Of a stretch of 64,000 bases of DNA, positions 49,670 to 58,559 are shown piece after piece. The notes beneath the pieces are model-generated. The model made no database searches. It worked only from the letters and a program-made list of their open reading frames with translations, and had not been told where the DNA came from. The first letter of the stretch is position 1. Each line of letters starts with the position of its first letter. The DNA comes from Massilia sp. Bi118 (GTDB lineage Bacteria > Pseudomonadota > Gammaproteobacteria > Burkholderiales > Burkholderiaceae_D). The stretch spans positions 1 to 64,000 of the forward strand of contig NZ_CAKKMV010000017.1 in assembly GCF_918697865.1 (NCBI RefSeq), written 5' to 3'. Made by a program: the position numbers and the translations under genes.

Positions 49670-51217
49670 TCAGGCGCCGGCGGCACGTGGCAACAGGGGC
49701 TCGAGCTGGGCGAAATCGATCGGCTTGGTCAGGTGATGGTCGAAACCCGCGCTGAAAGCCCGTTCACGGTCTTTCTGCTGTCCCCAGCCGGTGGTGGCAA
49801 TCAGGGTCATGGCGGCGCCATTGGGCAACTGGCGCACCTGGCGCGCCAGTTCGTAACCGTTCATGTCGGGCAGGCCGATGTCGAGCAGGACCACCGACGG
49901 GCCGGCACTGGCGATGCGCTCCAGCGCCTGCGCCGCGGTATGCGCGACCGTCACTTCGCAGCCCAGCATGTCCAGCGCCATCGCCAGCATCTCGGCGGCG
50001 TCCTGGTTGTCGTCGACCACCACGATGCGGGCGCGGGCGGGGGCGGCTCGAACGGGCGCCTCCTCGGCCGGGCAGACCGAGCCTGCCGCCAGCGGCAGGC
50101 GCACGGTGAACGTGCTTCCCTTGCCGGGCCCGGCGCTGTCGGCGTGAATGCTGCCTCCGTGCAGTTCGACAATCCCGCGTACCAGGGCGAGGCCGATGCC
50201 AAGTCCGCCCTTGGCGCGCTCCAGCGCCGGCTCGAGTTGCGAGAACATCTCGAACACCGTGGCGAGCGCCGGCGCGGGAATACCGATGCCGTTGTCGCAG
50301 ACCCGTATCTCGGCCAGCTCCGGCTCGCAATGCAGGTGCAGTTCGATGCGGCCGCCATCCGGCGTATATTTCGCGGCATTGGTGAGTAAATTGATCACGA
50401 CCTGGGCCAGCCTGGTGGCGTCGCCGTCCACCATTACCGGCGCCTCGCAGACGAACAGGTGCAGGCTGTGCCGCGCCGCGTGCATTGTCTCGGCCATATC
50501 GAGGGCCGCGCTGCGCACGAGTGCGGACAGCTCCACCGGCGCACGGCGCAACTGCATGCGTCCTTGCGTGATACGCGAGACTTCCATCAGGTCGTCGACC
50601 AGCCGCGTGAGGTGGCGCAGCTGGCGGTCGAAGACCAGCAGCAGGCGGTCGTCGGCGGCCTGGCCGAACCTGAGCTTGAAGACGTCGAGCGCGCTGCGCA
50701 TCGGCGCCAGCGGATTGCGCAGTTCGTGCGAGAGCGTAGCCAGGAATTCGTCCTTGCGGCGATCCGCCGCCGACAACTGCGCATTCAGCTTCTTCAGCTC
50801 GGCCTCGGCGGCTTCCGCGGCTTTGCGGGCGGCCAGCAGTTCGCGCTCGTAGGCGCGACGGTCGGATGCCTTGAACAAGGCCCAATGATCGACGATCCGG
50901 TCGCCATCCTGCTCCCGTACGATGTTGATCAGCATCGGCAAGCGCTCCTGGCGGCGGTTGCGCAGCTCCACCTGGATCTCGGCCACCGAGCCTTGCAGCT
51001 GGAGGATGGGCTGGCAATGCGTGTTGAAAAACAGGCGGGCGCCCACCGGCAGCAGGTCGCGCACCAGCACTTTGCCTACGAGGTCTTCTTCCTCGTAGCC
51101 GAGCCAGACACAGGCAGTCCTGTTGACCTTCAATACCAAGCCGTCGGCGGCAGTCAGCAGCAAGCCGCAGGCGGCGCGCGCGAACAGGGCCTCACCGGAA
51201 GGCGATGTGTCGTCCAC
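49670..51217 (-). CDS. PAS hybrid sensor histidine kinase with receiver domain
   Basis: A 515-residue cytoplasmic kinase without membrane segments: PAS (about 8-118), a coiled coil (120-155), HisKA with H164 in LSHELRNPL, HATPase (NLLTNAAKYTPDGG; VCDNGIGIP; GGLGIGLALVRGIVELHGG) and a C-terminal receiver (IVVVDDNQDAAEML; VVLLDIGLPDMNGYE). The upstream gene, 6 nt away on the same strand, encodes an RsbQ-like hydrolase, so the PAS domain may receive a signal from it, as RsbP does from RsbQ in Bacillus. Output pathway unknown. Confidence 0.92.
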   Translation of the reverse strand: MDDTSPSGEALFARAACGLLLTAADGLVLKVNRTACVWLGYEEEDLVGKVLVRDLLPVGARLFFNTHCQPILQLQGSVAEIQVELRNRRQERLPMLINIVREQDGDRIVDHWALFKASDRRAYERELLAARKAAEAAEAELKKLNAQLSAADRRKDEFLATLSHELRNPLAPMRSALDVFKLRFGQAADDRLLLVFDRQLRHLTRLVDDLMEVSRITQGRMQLRRAPVELSALVRSAALDMAETMHAARHSLHLFVCEAPVMVDGDATRLAQVVINLLTNAAKYTPDGGRIELHLHCEPELAEIRVCDNGIGIPAPALATVFEMFSQLEPALERAKGGLGIGLALVRGIVELHGGSIHADSAGPGKGSTFTVRLPLAAGSVCPAEEAPVRAAPARARIVVVDDNQDAAEMLAMALDMLGCEVTVAHTAAQALERIASAGPSVVLLDIGLPDMNGYELARQVRQLPNGAAMTLIATTGWGQQKDRERAFSAGFDHHLTKPIDFAQLEPLLPRAAGA

Positions 51218-51223
51218 TACATG

Positions 51224-52030
51224 TCAGCGCAGGGTTTGCGCAAGAAACTGGTCGATCGCCTGCGAACTCGCGGTGGGCGCGCTCATGTGCGGGCAATGGC
51301 CGACGTTTTCGATGATGTGCAGGGTGCTGACCGGCAGCTTGCGGTGCAGGAACTCGCCGACCGAGCGTGGCGCCACCATGTCGTCGCTGCATTGCAGGAT
51401 CAGTGCAGGCACCTGCGAGTGCGCCACGTCCTCGCGGTGATCGGACAGGAAAGTCACGCGCGCAAAATGCTTGGCGATGTCGGGATCGTTGCGGCAGAAG
51501 CTGCTGGTCAGCTCTTCGCGCAGCTCGGGCCGGTCGGGAACGCCCATGATCGCCGGCGCCAGGCTGCTCGACCAGCCGAGGTAGTTCGCTTCCATCGTTT
51601 CCAGCAACTCGTCGATATCCTCGCGGCTGAAGCCGCCGACATAATCGCCATCGTTGATGTAGGAGGGCGATGGGCCGACCATGACCTGGGCGCTGAATTT
51701 TTCCGGCGCCTTGATCGTGGCGAGCAGGCCGATCATCGTGCTGACCGAGTGGCCGACGAAGACCACCGGACCGGTAGCAAACTCGTCGATAATCTCCAGC
51801 AGGTCGTCGGCGTAGCCGTGCAGGGTATTGTATTTCTCGCGGCTGTACGCCGTCAGGTCCGACCGGCCACTGCCGACCAGGTCGAATGCAATCGTACGGA
51901 AGCGTTCTTCATAGGCCGGGGCAAGGAAACGCCACATGGTCTGGTCGCACCCGAATCCGTGAGCGAACACCATGGTCGCTCCGCCACTGCCAGAGACGTT
52001 AACGTTGTTGCGGGCTTTCACGAGCGACAT
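51224..52030 (-). CDS. rsbQ: RsbQ-like alpha/beta hydrolase (sigma/stress-type signal partner)
   Basis: A 268-residue hydrolase of the RsbQ/KAI2/D14 group, almost the same length as B. subtilis RsbQ (269). The triad is Ser95 (FVGHSVST), Asp217 (CSDDMVAP) and His245 (NVGHCPH), matching RsbQ Ser96-Asp219-His247. The N-terminal HGFGCDQTMWRFLAP is typical. It directly precedes a PAS-domain kinase (6-nt gap). In Bacillus RsbQ acts on a small hydrophobic compound needed by the PAS phosphatase RsbP; a similar role with a kinase is inferred here. Confidence 0.9.
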   Translation of the reverse strand: MSLVKARNNVNVSGSGGATMVFAHGFGCDQTMWRFLAPAYEERFRTIAFDLVGSGRSDLTAYSREKYNTLHGYADDLLEIIDEFATGPVVFVGHSVSTMIGLLATIKAPEKFSAQVMVGPSPSYINDGDYVGGFSREDIDELLETMEANYLGWSSSLAPAIMGVPDRPELREELTSSFCRNDPDIAKHFARVTFLSDHREDVAHSQVPALILQCSDDMVAPRSVGEFLHRKLPVSTLHIIENVGHCPHMSAPTASSQAIDQFLAQTLR

Positions 52031-52183
52031 CGTTTATTTCTCCCGGAGAAAATTTAACATTTGGCATTATACCTGTAAAGGCTACGCAGGGACGCGAGCG
52101 CGCGCACGGCAGTTCTTGACTTCCTCAAGGGTGGTACTAGGCTGATTCATCGGTCATTGGGACCGGGTCACGGGAGAGCTGCG

Positions 52184-52627
52184 ATGGATGCCCAGCAAAA
52201 CAAGCAAGTGGTGCAAGACGCCTATCAACAATTCCTGAGCGGCGACATCCGCGGCGTGATCGAACGCTGCGACGACCAGGCTGAATGGTATAGCCCGGAC
52301 TCGGATCACATTCCCTTTGCCGGCACCTTCCACGGCAAGCAGGGCATTGCCGAGTTCTTCGCCAGGATGGATGCCACTGCCCAGCCTACACGTTTCGAAC
52401 CGCAGGAATTCATCGCGGAAGGCGACAAGGTCGTGGTGCAGGGGCAGGCCACCTGGCATGCCAAGCAGACCGGGCGCAGCTTCGACACACCCTTCATCCA
52501 CGTCTTTACCCTACGCGACGGCAAGGTCACACGCTTTGAAGCGCATGCCGACACGGCGGCCGGCGAGCGCGCCTTCCGCCTCGACCAGCCCGGCCAGGCA
52601 GCGGCCAGCAGCCAGCTGCACCATTAA
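52184..52627 (+). CDS. SnoaL-like / NTF2-fold family protein
   Basis: A 147-residue protein of the ketosteroid-isomerase-like group (COG3631): VVQDAYQQFLSGDIRGVIE, WYSPDSDHIPFAGTFHGKQGIAEFF and FIHVFTLRDGKVTRFEAHAD. ATG 52184 follows GGGAGAG. It ends with a 4-nt convergent overlap with the GH43 gene. Ligand unknown. Confidence 0.82.
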   Translation: MDAQQNKQVVQDAYQQFLSGDIRGVIERCDDQAEWYSPDSDHIPFAGTFHGKQGIAEFFARMDATAQPTRFEPQEFIAEGDKVVVQGQATWHAKQTGRSFDTPFIHVFTLRDGKVTRFEAHADTAAGERAFRLDQPGQAAASSQLHH

Positions 52628-53694
52628 ACCTTGGGGACGAGCGGCCGCGGCGCCACGCCTTCGTTGGTCATGACGACCGGCCGTATCGTCCCATCCTCGT
52701 TGAAGTACAAGCGGTCAATGGCCATCTCGCGGTGATGCCCGTTCTTGTCCTGCAAAGGACGGCGGTGATAGGCGATATACCAGTCGTCGGTCCCCGGCAC
52801 GTTCACCACCGAGTGATGCCCTGCCCCGCGCGCGATCTTGCCGTCCTGCGCCAGGATCGTCCCTATCCGCTTGAACGGCCCGAACGGCGACGACCCCATG
52901 GCATAGGCCACGCGGTAGTCCGGCCCGGTCCACCCTCCCTCCGACCACATCAGGTAATACACGCCCTTGCGCTTGGCCATGAAGGAGCCTTCCACGTACT
53001 CGGGGTCGGGCGTGATCTCCTTGTAGGTCGAGCCGTCCGGGAAGGGCACGAGGCTGAGCAGGTCGGGCGCCAGCTTGACCACGTTGGCGTGCTTCCAGCC
53101 GCCGTAATACATGTAGAGCTGGCCGTCGTCGTCCTTGAAGACCATCTGGTCGATCGGCTGGGCGCCGTTGACGATCTCGCCGATCAGGGGCTTGCCGAGG
53201 GCATCCCTGAACGGTCCTTCAGGACGGTCGCTGACGGCCACGCCGATGCCGCCGGGCTGGCCGTTGCTCTTGATGTCGTTGGCGCCGAAGAACAGGTAGT
53301 ACTTGCCCTTGTGCTCGATGGCCGAGGGCGCCCACACGGCGTAGGCAGCCCAGGCCACGTTCTCGACGTCGAGCGCGCGCTCGTGCTTCGTCCAGTGCAC
53401 CAGGTCGGGCGAGGAAAACACGTCGAGGAAGGTCTGCTTCAGGTAGGGCTCCCAGATCAGGTCCTTCCGGGCGCGCATTTTTTCCTGCTGCGGCGTTAAC
53501 TTGCTGGCGCGGGCCGGCTTGCCGAAATCGTCCGAATAGGTCGGGTAGATCCAGTACTGGCCCTTGAAGATGCGGATTTCCGGGTCGGCATACCAGCCGG
53601 GGACGATCGGGTTGGCCGCATGGGCGAGTGTGCCGGCGGCTGCCATCAGCAGCGAGACCAGGGCGTGCGTGACGAGGCGTGGATTTTTTTTCAT
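52624..53694 (-). CDS. glycoside hydrolase family 43 enzyme, secreted
   Basis: A 356-residue GH43 five-bladed propeller with signal peptide (about 1-27, ending THAHA/LAHA). The general base Asp lies in GWYADPEIRIFKGQYWIYPT, the pKa-modulating Asp in QPIDQMVFKDDDGQLYMYYG and the acid Glu in EYVEGSFM. GH43 enzymes release arabinose or xylose from plant polymers, fitting a soil or plant-associated life. The exact linkage cannot be told. ATG 53694 is chosen over 53706. Confidence 0.9.
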   Translation of the reverse strand: MKKNPRLVTHALVSLLMAAAGTLAHAANPIVPGWYADPEIRIFKGQYWIYPTYSDDFGKPARASKLTPQQEKMRARKDLIWEPYLKQTFLDVFSSPDLVHWTKHERALDVENVAWAAYAVWAPSAIEHKGKYYLFFGANDIKSNGQPGGIGVAVSDRPEGPFRDALGKPLIGEIVNGAQPIDQMVFKDDDGQLYMYYGGWKHANVVKLAPDLLSLVPFPDGSTYKEITPDPEYVEGSFMAKRKGVYYLMWSEGGWTGPDYRVAYAMGSSPFGPFKRIGTILAQDGKIARGAGHHSVVNVPGTDDWYIAYHRRPLQDKNGHHREMAIDRLYFNEDGTIRPVVMTNEGVAPRPLVPKV

Positions 53695-53815
53695 CGCTCT
53701 TCTCAATGCGTCTCCGAAAAACCCATTATCGCCGACGAAAAAGACAGGTGCGCCGAAAACGCCGCGCGCCCCCGGCTGTTTCGTGGATCCGCGTAAACGC
53801 AGCCCGTTCTCGCCC

Positions 53816-54550
53816 TTAGCCGGCCAGGCCCAGCGCCTGCTTCTGCAGGGTCACCAGTTCGCGGATGCCTTTGTCGGCCAGGTCCAGCAGGCGGTTCATG
53901 CCGGCGCGCGAGAAGGCCGCGCCTTCGGCCGTGCCCTGTACTTCGACAAAGTGGCCGAGGTCGGTCATCACCACGTTCATGTCGGTGTCGCAGTCCGAAT
54001 CTTCGATGTAGTCGAGGTCGAGCACCGGCATGCCCTTGTAGACGCCCACCGAGACGGCCGCCACGAACTGCTTGACCGGCACCGAGGCGATCATGCCGCG
54101 GCCCACCAGCGCATTGAAGGCGTCGTAGGCGGCGACCATCGCGCCGGTGATCGAGGCGGTGCGGGTGCCGCCGTCGGCCTGGATCACGTCGCAGTCCAGG
54201 TGCAGGGTGCGCTCGCCAAATGCCTCGAGGTCGAACGCGGCGCGCAGCGAGCGGCCGATCAGGCGCTGGATCTCCTGGGTGCGGCCGGACTGCTTGCCGC
54301 GCGCGGCCTCACGGTCCATGCGCGTGTGCGTCGAGCGCGGCAGCATGCCGTATTCGGCCGTCATCCAGCCCTGCCCTTTGCCCTTCAGGAAGCCGGGCAC
54401 CTTCTCTTCGATGCTGGCGGTGCAGATCACCTTGGTGTCGCCGCATTCGATCAGCACCGAGCCCTCGGCGTGCCTGGTGTACTGGCGGGTAATGCGGATG
54501 GCGCGCAGCTGGTCGACGGCGCGGTTGCTCGGTCGCGTGGTGAAAGTCAT
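53816..54550 (-). CDS. rph: ribonuclease PH
   Basis: A 244-residue RNase PH trimming tRNA 3' ends by phosphorolysis. RPSNRAVDQLRAIRITRQYTR (start region), GWMTAEYGMLPRSTHTR, RTQEIQRLIGRSLRA and the phosphate-site CDVIQADGGTRTASITGA are present. It lies 13 nt after the PP2C gene on the same strand, so the two are probably co-transcribed. Confidence 0.97.
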   Translation of the reverse strand: MTFTTRPSNRAVDQLRAIRITRQYTRHAEGSVLIECGDTKVICTASIEEKVPGFLKGKGQGWMTAEYGMLPRSTHTRMDREAARGKQSGRTQEIQRLIGRSLRAAFDLEAFGERTLHLDCDVIQADGGTRTASITGAMVAAYDAFNALVGRGMIASVPVKQFVAAVSVGVYKGMPVLDLDYIEDSDCDTDMNVVMTDLGHFVEVQGTAEGAAFSRAGMNRLLDLADKGIRELVTLQKQALGLAG

Positions 54551-54563
54551 GATGGATCCTTTG

Positions 54564-55490
54564 TTATTTGAGTAGCTGGGATGATTTCTCGATCGCGTCG
54601 CGGATCTCGGCGATCGCCTTTTCGATGTCCTCGTCGCCGAAGTCGTCCACCGGGCTTGCTGCCGGCTCCTCGGCCAGGCGGGTCGTGACTTCGCCCTCCG
54701 GCAGCATCAGGGTCGAGACCATGCCCTCGTCGCCGCTGGATGGGGCGTCGTGCGCGCCCTGCCACTGGATGGCGAGGGCCGTGGTGTTGTCGCCGCGCGG
54801 GCCGGCAATCGCGGTGGCCATGCCGATCATGTCCGGCACCGCCTGCACGATGGTGTGGGTAGAGAGCTGGTGCACGATCTCGGTATCCGGCAGGATGCCC
54901 CACAAGCCGTCGGAGCAGAGCAGCAGCACGTCGCCCGGCTCAAGGCTGGACTGGCGCGACAGCTCGACCTTCGGTGGCGTCGACGCGCCCAGGCAGCTAT
55001 AGAGTTTATTCCGGTCGGGGTGGGTGCCGCGTTCGCTGGGGTCGGCCAGGCCCTTGGCGATCAGGTGCTCGATGTGCGAATGGTCGCGCGTGCGCGCCAG
55101 GATCTGGCCGCGCCGCAGCCAGTACAGGCGCGAGTCGCCGCAGTGTGCCCAGACCGCGCAGTTGTGCTGGACCAGGCAGGCGACGATGGTGGTGCGCGGG
55201 TTGTCCGGCATGCCGTGCTCGCGGGCGTAGCGCTGGATCGCTTCGTGCGCCTGCTCGAAGGCGTCCTCGAGGAAGCGCTCAGGCTTCTTTACATACGGCG
55301 TGGCCTGGCTGCGGAACAGGGTCGACATGGTCTGCAGGGCGATGCTGGCCGCGACCTCGCCGCGCTGGTGGCCGCCCATGCCGTCGGCGAGCACCAGCAG
55401 CAGGGCTTCGCGCGTGTAGCTGTAGCCCATGCGGTCCTGGTTGACCTTGCGGCCGCCGATATGGCTTTGCTGGTAGACGGAAAACTGCAT
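54564..55490 (-). CDS. PP2C-family Ser/Thr phosphatase
   Basis: A 308-residue PP2C phosphatase with the metal motifs QDRMGYSY (N-terminal Asp), LLVLADGMGGHQRGEVAA, HCGDSRLYWLR and LLLCSDGLWG, and a variable C-terminal tail of about 50 residues. It starts 7 nt after the Ser/Thr kinase gene, so the pair acts as a kinase-phosphatase couple on shared targets. Targets are unknown. Confidence 0.94.
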   Translation of the reverse strand: MQFSVYQQSHIGGRKVNQDRMGYSYTREALLLVLADGMGGHQRGEVAASIALQTMSTLFRSQATPYVKKPERFLEDAFEQAHEAIQRYAREHGMPDNPRTTIVACLVQHNCAVWAHCGDSRLYWLRRGQILARTRDHSHIEHLIAKGLADPSERGTHPDRNKLYSCLGASTPPKVELSRQSSLEPGDVLLLCSDGLWGILPDTEIVHQLSTHTIVQAVPDMIGMATAIAGPRGDNTTALAIQWQGAHDAPSSGDEGMVSTLMLPEGEVTTRLAEEPAASPVDDFGDEDIEKAIAEIRDAIEKSSQLLK

Positions 55491-55497
55491 GGCGTTC

Positions 55498-56460
55498 CTA
55501 AGCGAAGGGATTGATGCGGCTGACCAGGCTGCGCCAGCCGGATGCGGGGGATTCTTCAGCCGGCGCCGGCGCTGCGGGGGGTCCCGCTTGCAGCACCTTC
55601 TGCACCGCGAATACGCTCTGCGGCCGCGCCAGCGGGTCCATCGCCAGGCAGGACTTCACCATCGCCAGCAACTCGGGCGACCAGGCGCCATCCAGTTTGG
55701 CGAAGCGCTCCGCCATGTCGTCGCGTGCCTTGCGCTGGTCGGCCGGCTGCGGCGGCGCGGCGGCCATGCAGGCGTAGATCGCGGCGCCGATGCTGTAGAT
55801 GTCGGTCCAGGGGCCGAGCGTGGCGCCCTTGGCATACAGCTCGGGGGCGGCAAAGCCGGGGGTGTACATCGGCGCCAGGGTCGGCGAATCGGTGTTGATG
55901 GTCTGGCGCGCGGCGCCGAAGTCCAGCAGCAGCGGCGTGCCGTCGGTACGCAGGTAGATATTGGCCGGCTTCAGGTCCAGGTGCAGCAGCTTGTTGGCAT
56001 GGACCTCGCGCAGGCCGCCGCAGACGCCCTTGAAGGCCTGGCGGATGAAGCCTTCGCTGGCGCGCTGGCTCCTGGCCATCAGGCGCGAGATCTGCTCCTG
56101 CAGCGAGTGACCGGATTCGTAGGCCATCACCATATACACGGTGTCGTTGGCGCGGAAGAAGTTCAGGACCCGCACCACGTTGGGATGGACGATTTTCGCA
56201 AGCGCCCTGCCCTCCTCGAAGAAGCACTTCAGGCCGATACGGAATACCGGCAGATTGGCTTTCGAGATGATGGGAATCAGCTGGCCTGGCTGGCGCAGCG
56301 CGAGGGCGCTGGGCAGGTATTCCTTGATCGCGACCGCATTGCCGTCGCCGTCATATGCAAGATAAACAATACTGAACCCGCCGGACGCAATTTTCTTTAC
56401 AATGCGATATCCGCCAATTTCCAGCCCTTCGGGCAGGGGAGCGTTATTTTGTGCAGCCAT
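55498..56460 (-). CDS. eukaryotic-type Ser/Thr protein kinase
   Basis: A 320-residue kinase: glycine loop IASGGFSIVY, Lys46 in AVAIKEYL, catalytic loop HLDLKPANI (His160-Asp162), LLLDFGAAR (Asp180) and the APE-like FAAPEL. The catalytic HRD is HLD, so it is a non-RD kinase, which usually means activation without loop phosphorylation. No membrane helix follows; a Pro/Ala-rich tail ends the protein. Operon with PP2C and rph. ATG 56460 is chosen over 56484. Confidence 0.92.
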   Translation of the reverse strand: MAAQNNAPLPEGLEIGGYRIVKKIASGGFSIVYLAYDGDGNAVAIKEYLPSALALRQPGQLIPIISKANLPVFRIGLKCFFEEGRALAKIVHPNVVRVLNFFRANDTVYMVMAYESGHSLQEQISRLMARSQRASEGFIRQAFKGVCGGLREVHANKLLHLDLKPANIYLRTDGTPLLLDFGAARQTINTDSPTLAPMYTPGFAAPELYAKGATLGPWTDIYSIGAAIYACMAAAPPQPADQRKARDDMAERFAKLDGAWSPELLAMVKSCLAMDPLARPQSVFAVQKVLQAGPPAAPAPAEESPASGWRSLVSRINPFA

Positions 56461-56560
56461 TTGGGAATATTCCTTGCGTAACACGGCGATTGTGTGGATA
56501 AATCACCGCTTTGTAAAGAATAAAGGGATCGACCAGATCCCAGATTAGCCGGGGACTCCA

Positions 56561-57463
56561 TTGAGCATTTCTAGCATGACAGGTTATGCGGTCGCCACCA
56601 GCGAAGGCGCTGCTGGCACCCTCACGATCGAAATCAAGAGCGTCAACTCGCGCTTCCTCGATCTGCAGTTCCGCATCAACGACGAGCTGCGTGCGCTCGA
56701 ACCGGACTTGCGCTCGGCGATCATGGCTGCGATCACGCGCGGCAAGGTAGAAGTCCGCCTCTCCTTCGGCCGCAAGGCCGCGAGCGGCTCCCAGGCGCTG
56801 AACCAGGAACTGCTGGCCGACCTCGCGCGGCTGCAGGAAGAAGTCTCGCGCCACTTCGCCTCCGCGCCCCAGATGACGGTGGCCGAACTGCTGCGCTGGC
56901 CGGGCGTGATCGAAGAAGCGCAAGTGGGCCAGGAATCGCTGCAGGCCGACGTCGCCGAGCTCACCAGGCAGGTGGTCGCCTCCTTCGTCGACAGCCGCAA
57001 GCGCGAAGGCGCAGCCCTGGAAGCGATGCTGCTGTCGCGCATCGAATCGATGGAAGCCATCGTCAAGCGCATCACGCCGCTGATCCCGCAGGTGATCTCG
57101 CAGTTCCAGCAGAAGGCGGTCGAACGCATGCAGGATGCGCTGGGCCTGGCTGGCCACGGCAATCCGCAGGTACTGACACGACAGGAAGTCTTCGAACGGA
57201 TTCGCCAGGAAGTCACCTTGTATGGCATCCGCATCGACGTTTCCGAAGAGCTGTCGCGCCTGACCGCGCATTTGAACGAGACCCGCCACATCCTGAAAAA
57301 AGGCGGCCAGGTCGGCAAGCGCCTCGACTTCATGATGCAGGAGCTGAACCGCGAAGCGAACACGCTGGGCGCCAAGGCTTCGGTCAAGGAACTGGCGGAT
57401 GCATCGATGGAGCTCAAGCTGCTGATCGAGCAGATGCGGGAGCAGGTACAAAACCTCGAATAA
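56561..57463 (+). CDS. yicC: YicC/YloC-family endoribonuclease
   Basis: A 300-residue YicC protein with the start ISSMTGYAV, IEIKSVNSRFLDLQFRIND and the C-terminal GKRLDFMMQELNREANTLGAKA. YicC family members are endoribonucleases that adjust RNA stability. Start is TTG 56561, with GGGGA upstream; the ATG at 56576 is the alternative. Followed by gmk, rpoZ and spoT, a common order. Confidence 0.93.
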   Translation: MSISSMTGYAVATSEGAAGTLTIEIKSVNSRFLDLQFRINDELRALEPDLRSAIMAAITRGKVEVRLSFGRKAASGSQALNQELLADLARLQEEVSRHFASAPQMTVAELLRWPGVIEEAQVGQESLQADVAELTRQVVASFVDSRKREGAALEAMLLSRIESMEAIVKRITPLIPQVISQFQQKAVERMQDALGLAGHGNPQVLTRQEVFERIRQEVTLYGIRIDVSEELSRLTAHLNETRHILKKGGQVGKRLDFMMQELNREANTLGAKASVKELADASMELKLLIEQMREQVQNLE

Positions 57464-57473
57464 TCGAGGGTCC

Positions 57474-57526
57474 TTAATTCGGGGTCAGAGCCCACCCGTG
57501 AACACCGGGCTCTGACCCCGAATTAA
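57474..57526. repeat. perfect inverted repeat, family 3 (GGGGTCAGAGCCC type)
   Basis: Arms TTAATTCGGGGTCAGAGCCC (57474-57493) and its exact reverse complement (57507-57526) with a 13-nt loop. Such GGGGTCAGA palindromes are found in many proteobacteria together with REP-associated transposases. It starts 10 nt after yicC and can terminate its transcript. A related copy lies at 58560-58602. Confidence 0.88.
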
Positions 57527-57567
57527 CGACCCGACTGACTATATGCCTGGCTTTAATGCTTGGCACA

Positions 57568-57623
57568 CGTGGGCACGGGGTGCCCACCCTACGGACGTGT
57601 AGGGTGGGCACCCCGTGCCCACG
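57568..57623. repeat. perfect inverted repeat, family 2 (25-bp arms)
   Basis: Two 25-nt arms (57568-57592 and 57599-57623), exact inverted copies around a 6-nt loop GGACGT. Each arm holds GTGGGCACGGGGTGCCCACC, itself palindromic, so alternative hairpins are possible. Fills the gap between the family 3 repeat and gmk. Confidence 0.88.
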
Positions 57624-57663
57624 GGCATTGTAAATATCGAATACACGTAACAAAGGAACAACC

Positions 57664-58311
57664 ATGATCACCAACGCCTTCTCCGGCAGCCTGTTCATTG
57701 TCGCCGCCCCGTCCGGCGCCGGTAAATCGACCCTGGTGAATGCCCTGCTGGCGCAGGAGCCGGGCATCAAGCTGTCGATCTCGACCACCACGCGCCCGCC
57801 GCGCCCGGGCGAGCAGGACGGCGTCCATTACCAGTTCACCACCGCCGAGGATTTCGTCGCGCGCGCCGACCGCGGCGAGTTCCTGGAATGGGCCGAGGTG
57901 CACGGCAATTACTACGGGACCAGCCGCCTGATCGTCGAACAGGAAATGAAGAACGGCACCGACATCCTGCTGGAGATCGACTGGCAGGGTGCGCGCCAGG
58001 TGAAGAAGCTGTTCCCGGATGCGGCCGGCATCTTCATCCTGCCGCCGTCGATCGCGGCACTGGAAGAGCGCCTGCACAAGCGCGGCACCGACGAACCGCA
58101 CATCATCACCCGTCGTTTGCTGGCTGCGGGCGGCGAGATCGCTCACGCTCCCGAGTTCGAATATGCTATCATCAACGAAGAGTTCAACGTCGCCCTGTCC
58201 GAGCTGCAGGCGATTGTCAAAGCGACACGAGCACGTTTCGCCCAGCAGGCGGCCCGCAATGCTTCGCTGTTTGCACAGTTAGGAATCCACGCGCATCAAC
58301 CGCAAAGCTGA
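57664..58311 (+). CDS. gmk: guanylate kinase
   Basis: A 215-residue GMP kinase: P-loop APSGAGKSTLVNALL, STTTRPPRPGEQDGVHYQF (GMP site), EWAEVHGNYYGTS and DILLEIDWQGARQVKK. It makes GDP for nucleotide pools; its activity also affects ppGpp, whose enzyme SpoT is encoded two genes downstream. RBS AAGGAAC at 57653. Confidence 0.97.
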   Translation: MITNAFSGSLFIVAAPSGAGKSTLVNALLAQEPGIKLSISTTTRPPRPGEQDGVHYQFTTAEDFVARADRGEFLEWAEVHGNYYGTSRLIVEQEMKNGTDILLEIDWQGARQVKKLFPDAAGIFILPPSIAALEERLHKRGTDEPHIITRRLLAAGGEIAHAPEFEYAIINEEFNVALSELQAIVKATRARFAQQAARNASLFAQLGIHAHQPQS

Positions 58312-58352
58312 TCCTCCCGGGTTAGCGACCGATTATCATTTTGGAGTAGACC

Positions 58353-58556
58353 ATGGCCCGCATTACCATCGAAGATTGCCTGAAAAACGTCCCGAACCGT
58401 TTCCAGCTGACCCTGGCCGCCACCTACCGCGCCCGCCAGCTGCTGCAGGGCCACACCCCGAAAGTCGAAGCCAAGGACAAGCCGACCGTCGTCGCCCTGC
58501 GTGAAATCGCTGCGGGTAAGGTTGGCCTGGAAATGCTGAAAAAGGTCCCGATGTAA
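58353..58556 (+). CDS. rpoZ: RNA polymerase omega subunit
   Basis: A 67-residue omega subunit: MARITIEDCLKNVPNRFQLT, AATYRARQLLQGH, KPTVVALREIAAGKV. Omega stabilises the polymerase beta' subunit and contributes to ppGpp response. It lies 42 nt after gmk and before spoT, as usual. Confidence 0.97.
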   Translation: MARITIEDCLKNVPNRFQLTLAATYRARQLLQGHTPKVEAKDKPTVVALREIAAGKVGLEMLKKVPM

Positions 58557-58559
58557 TTT

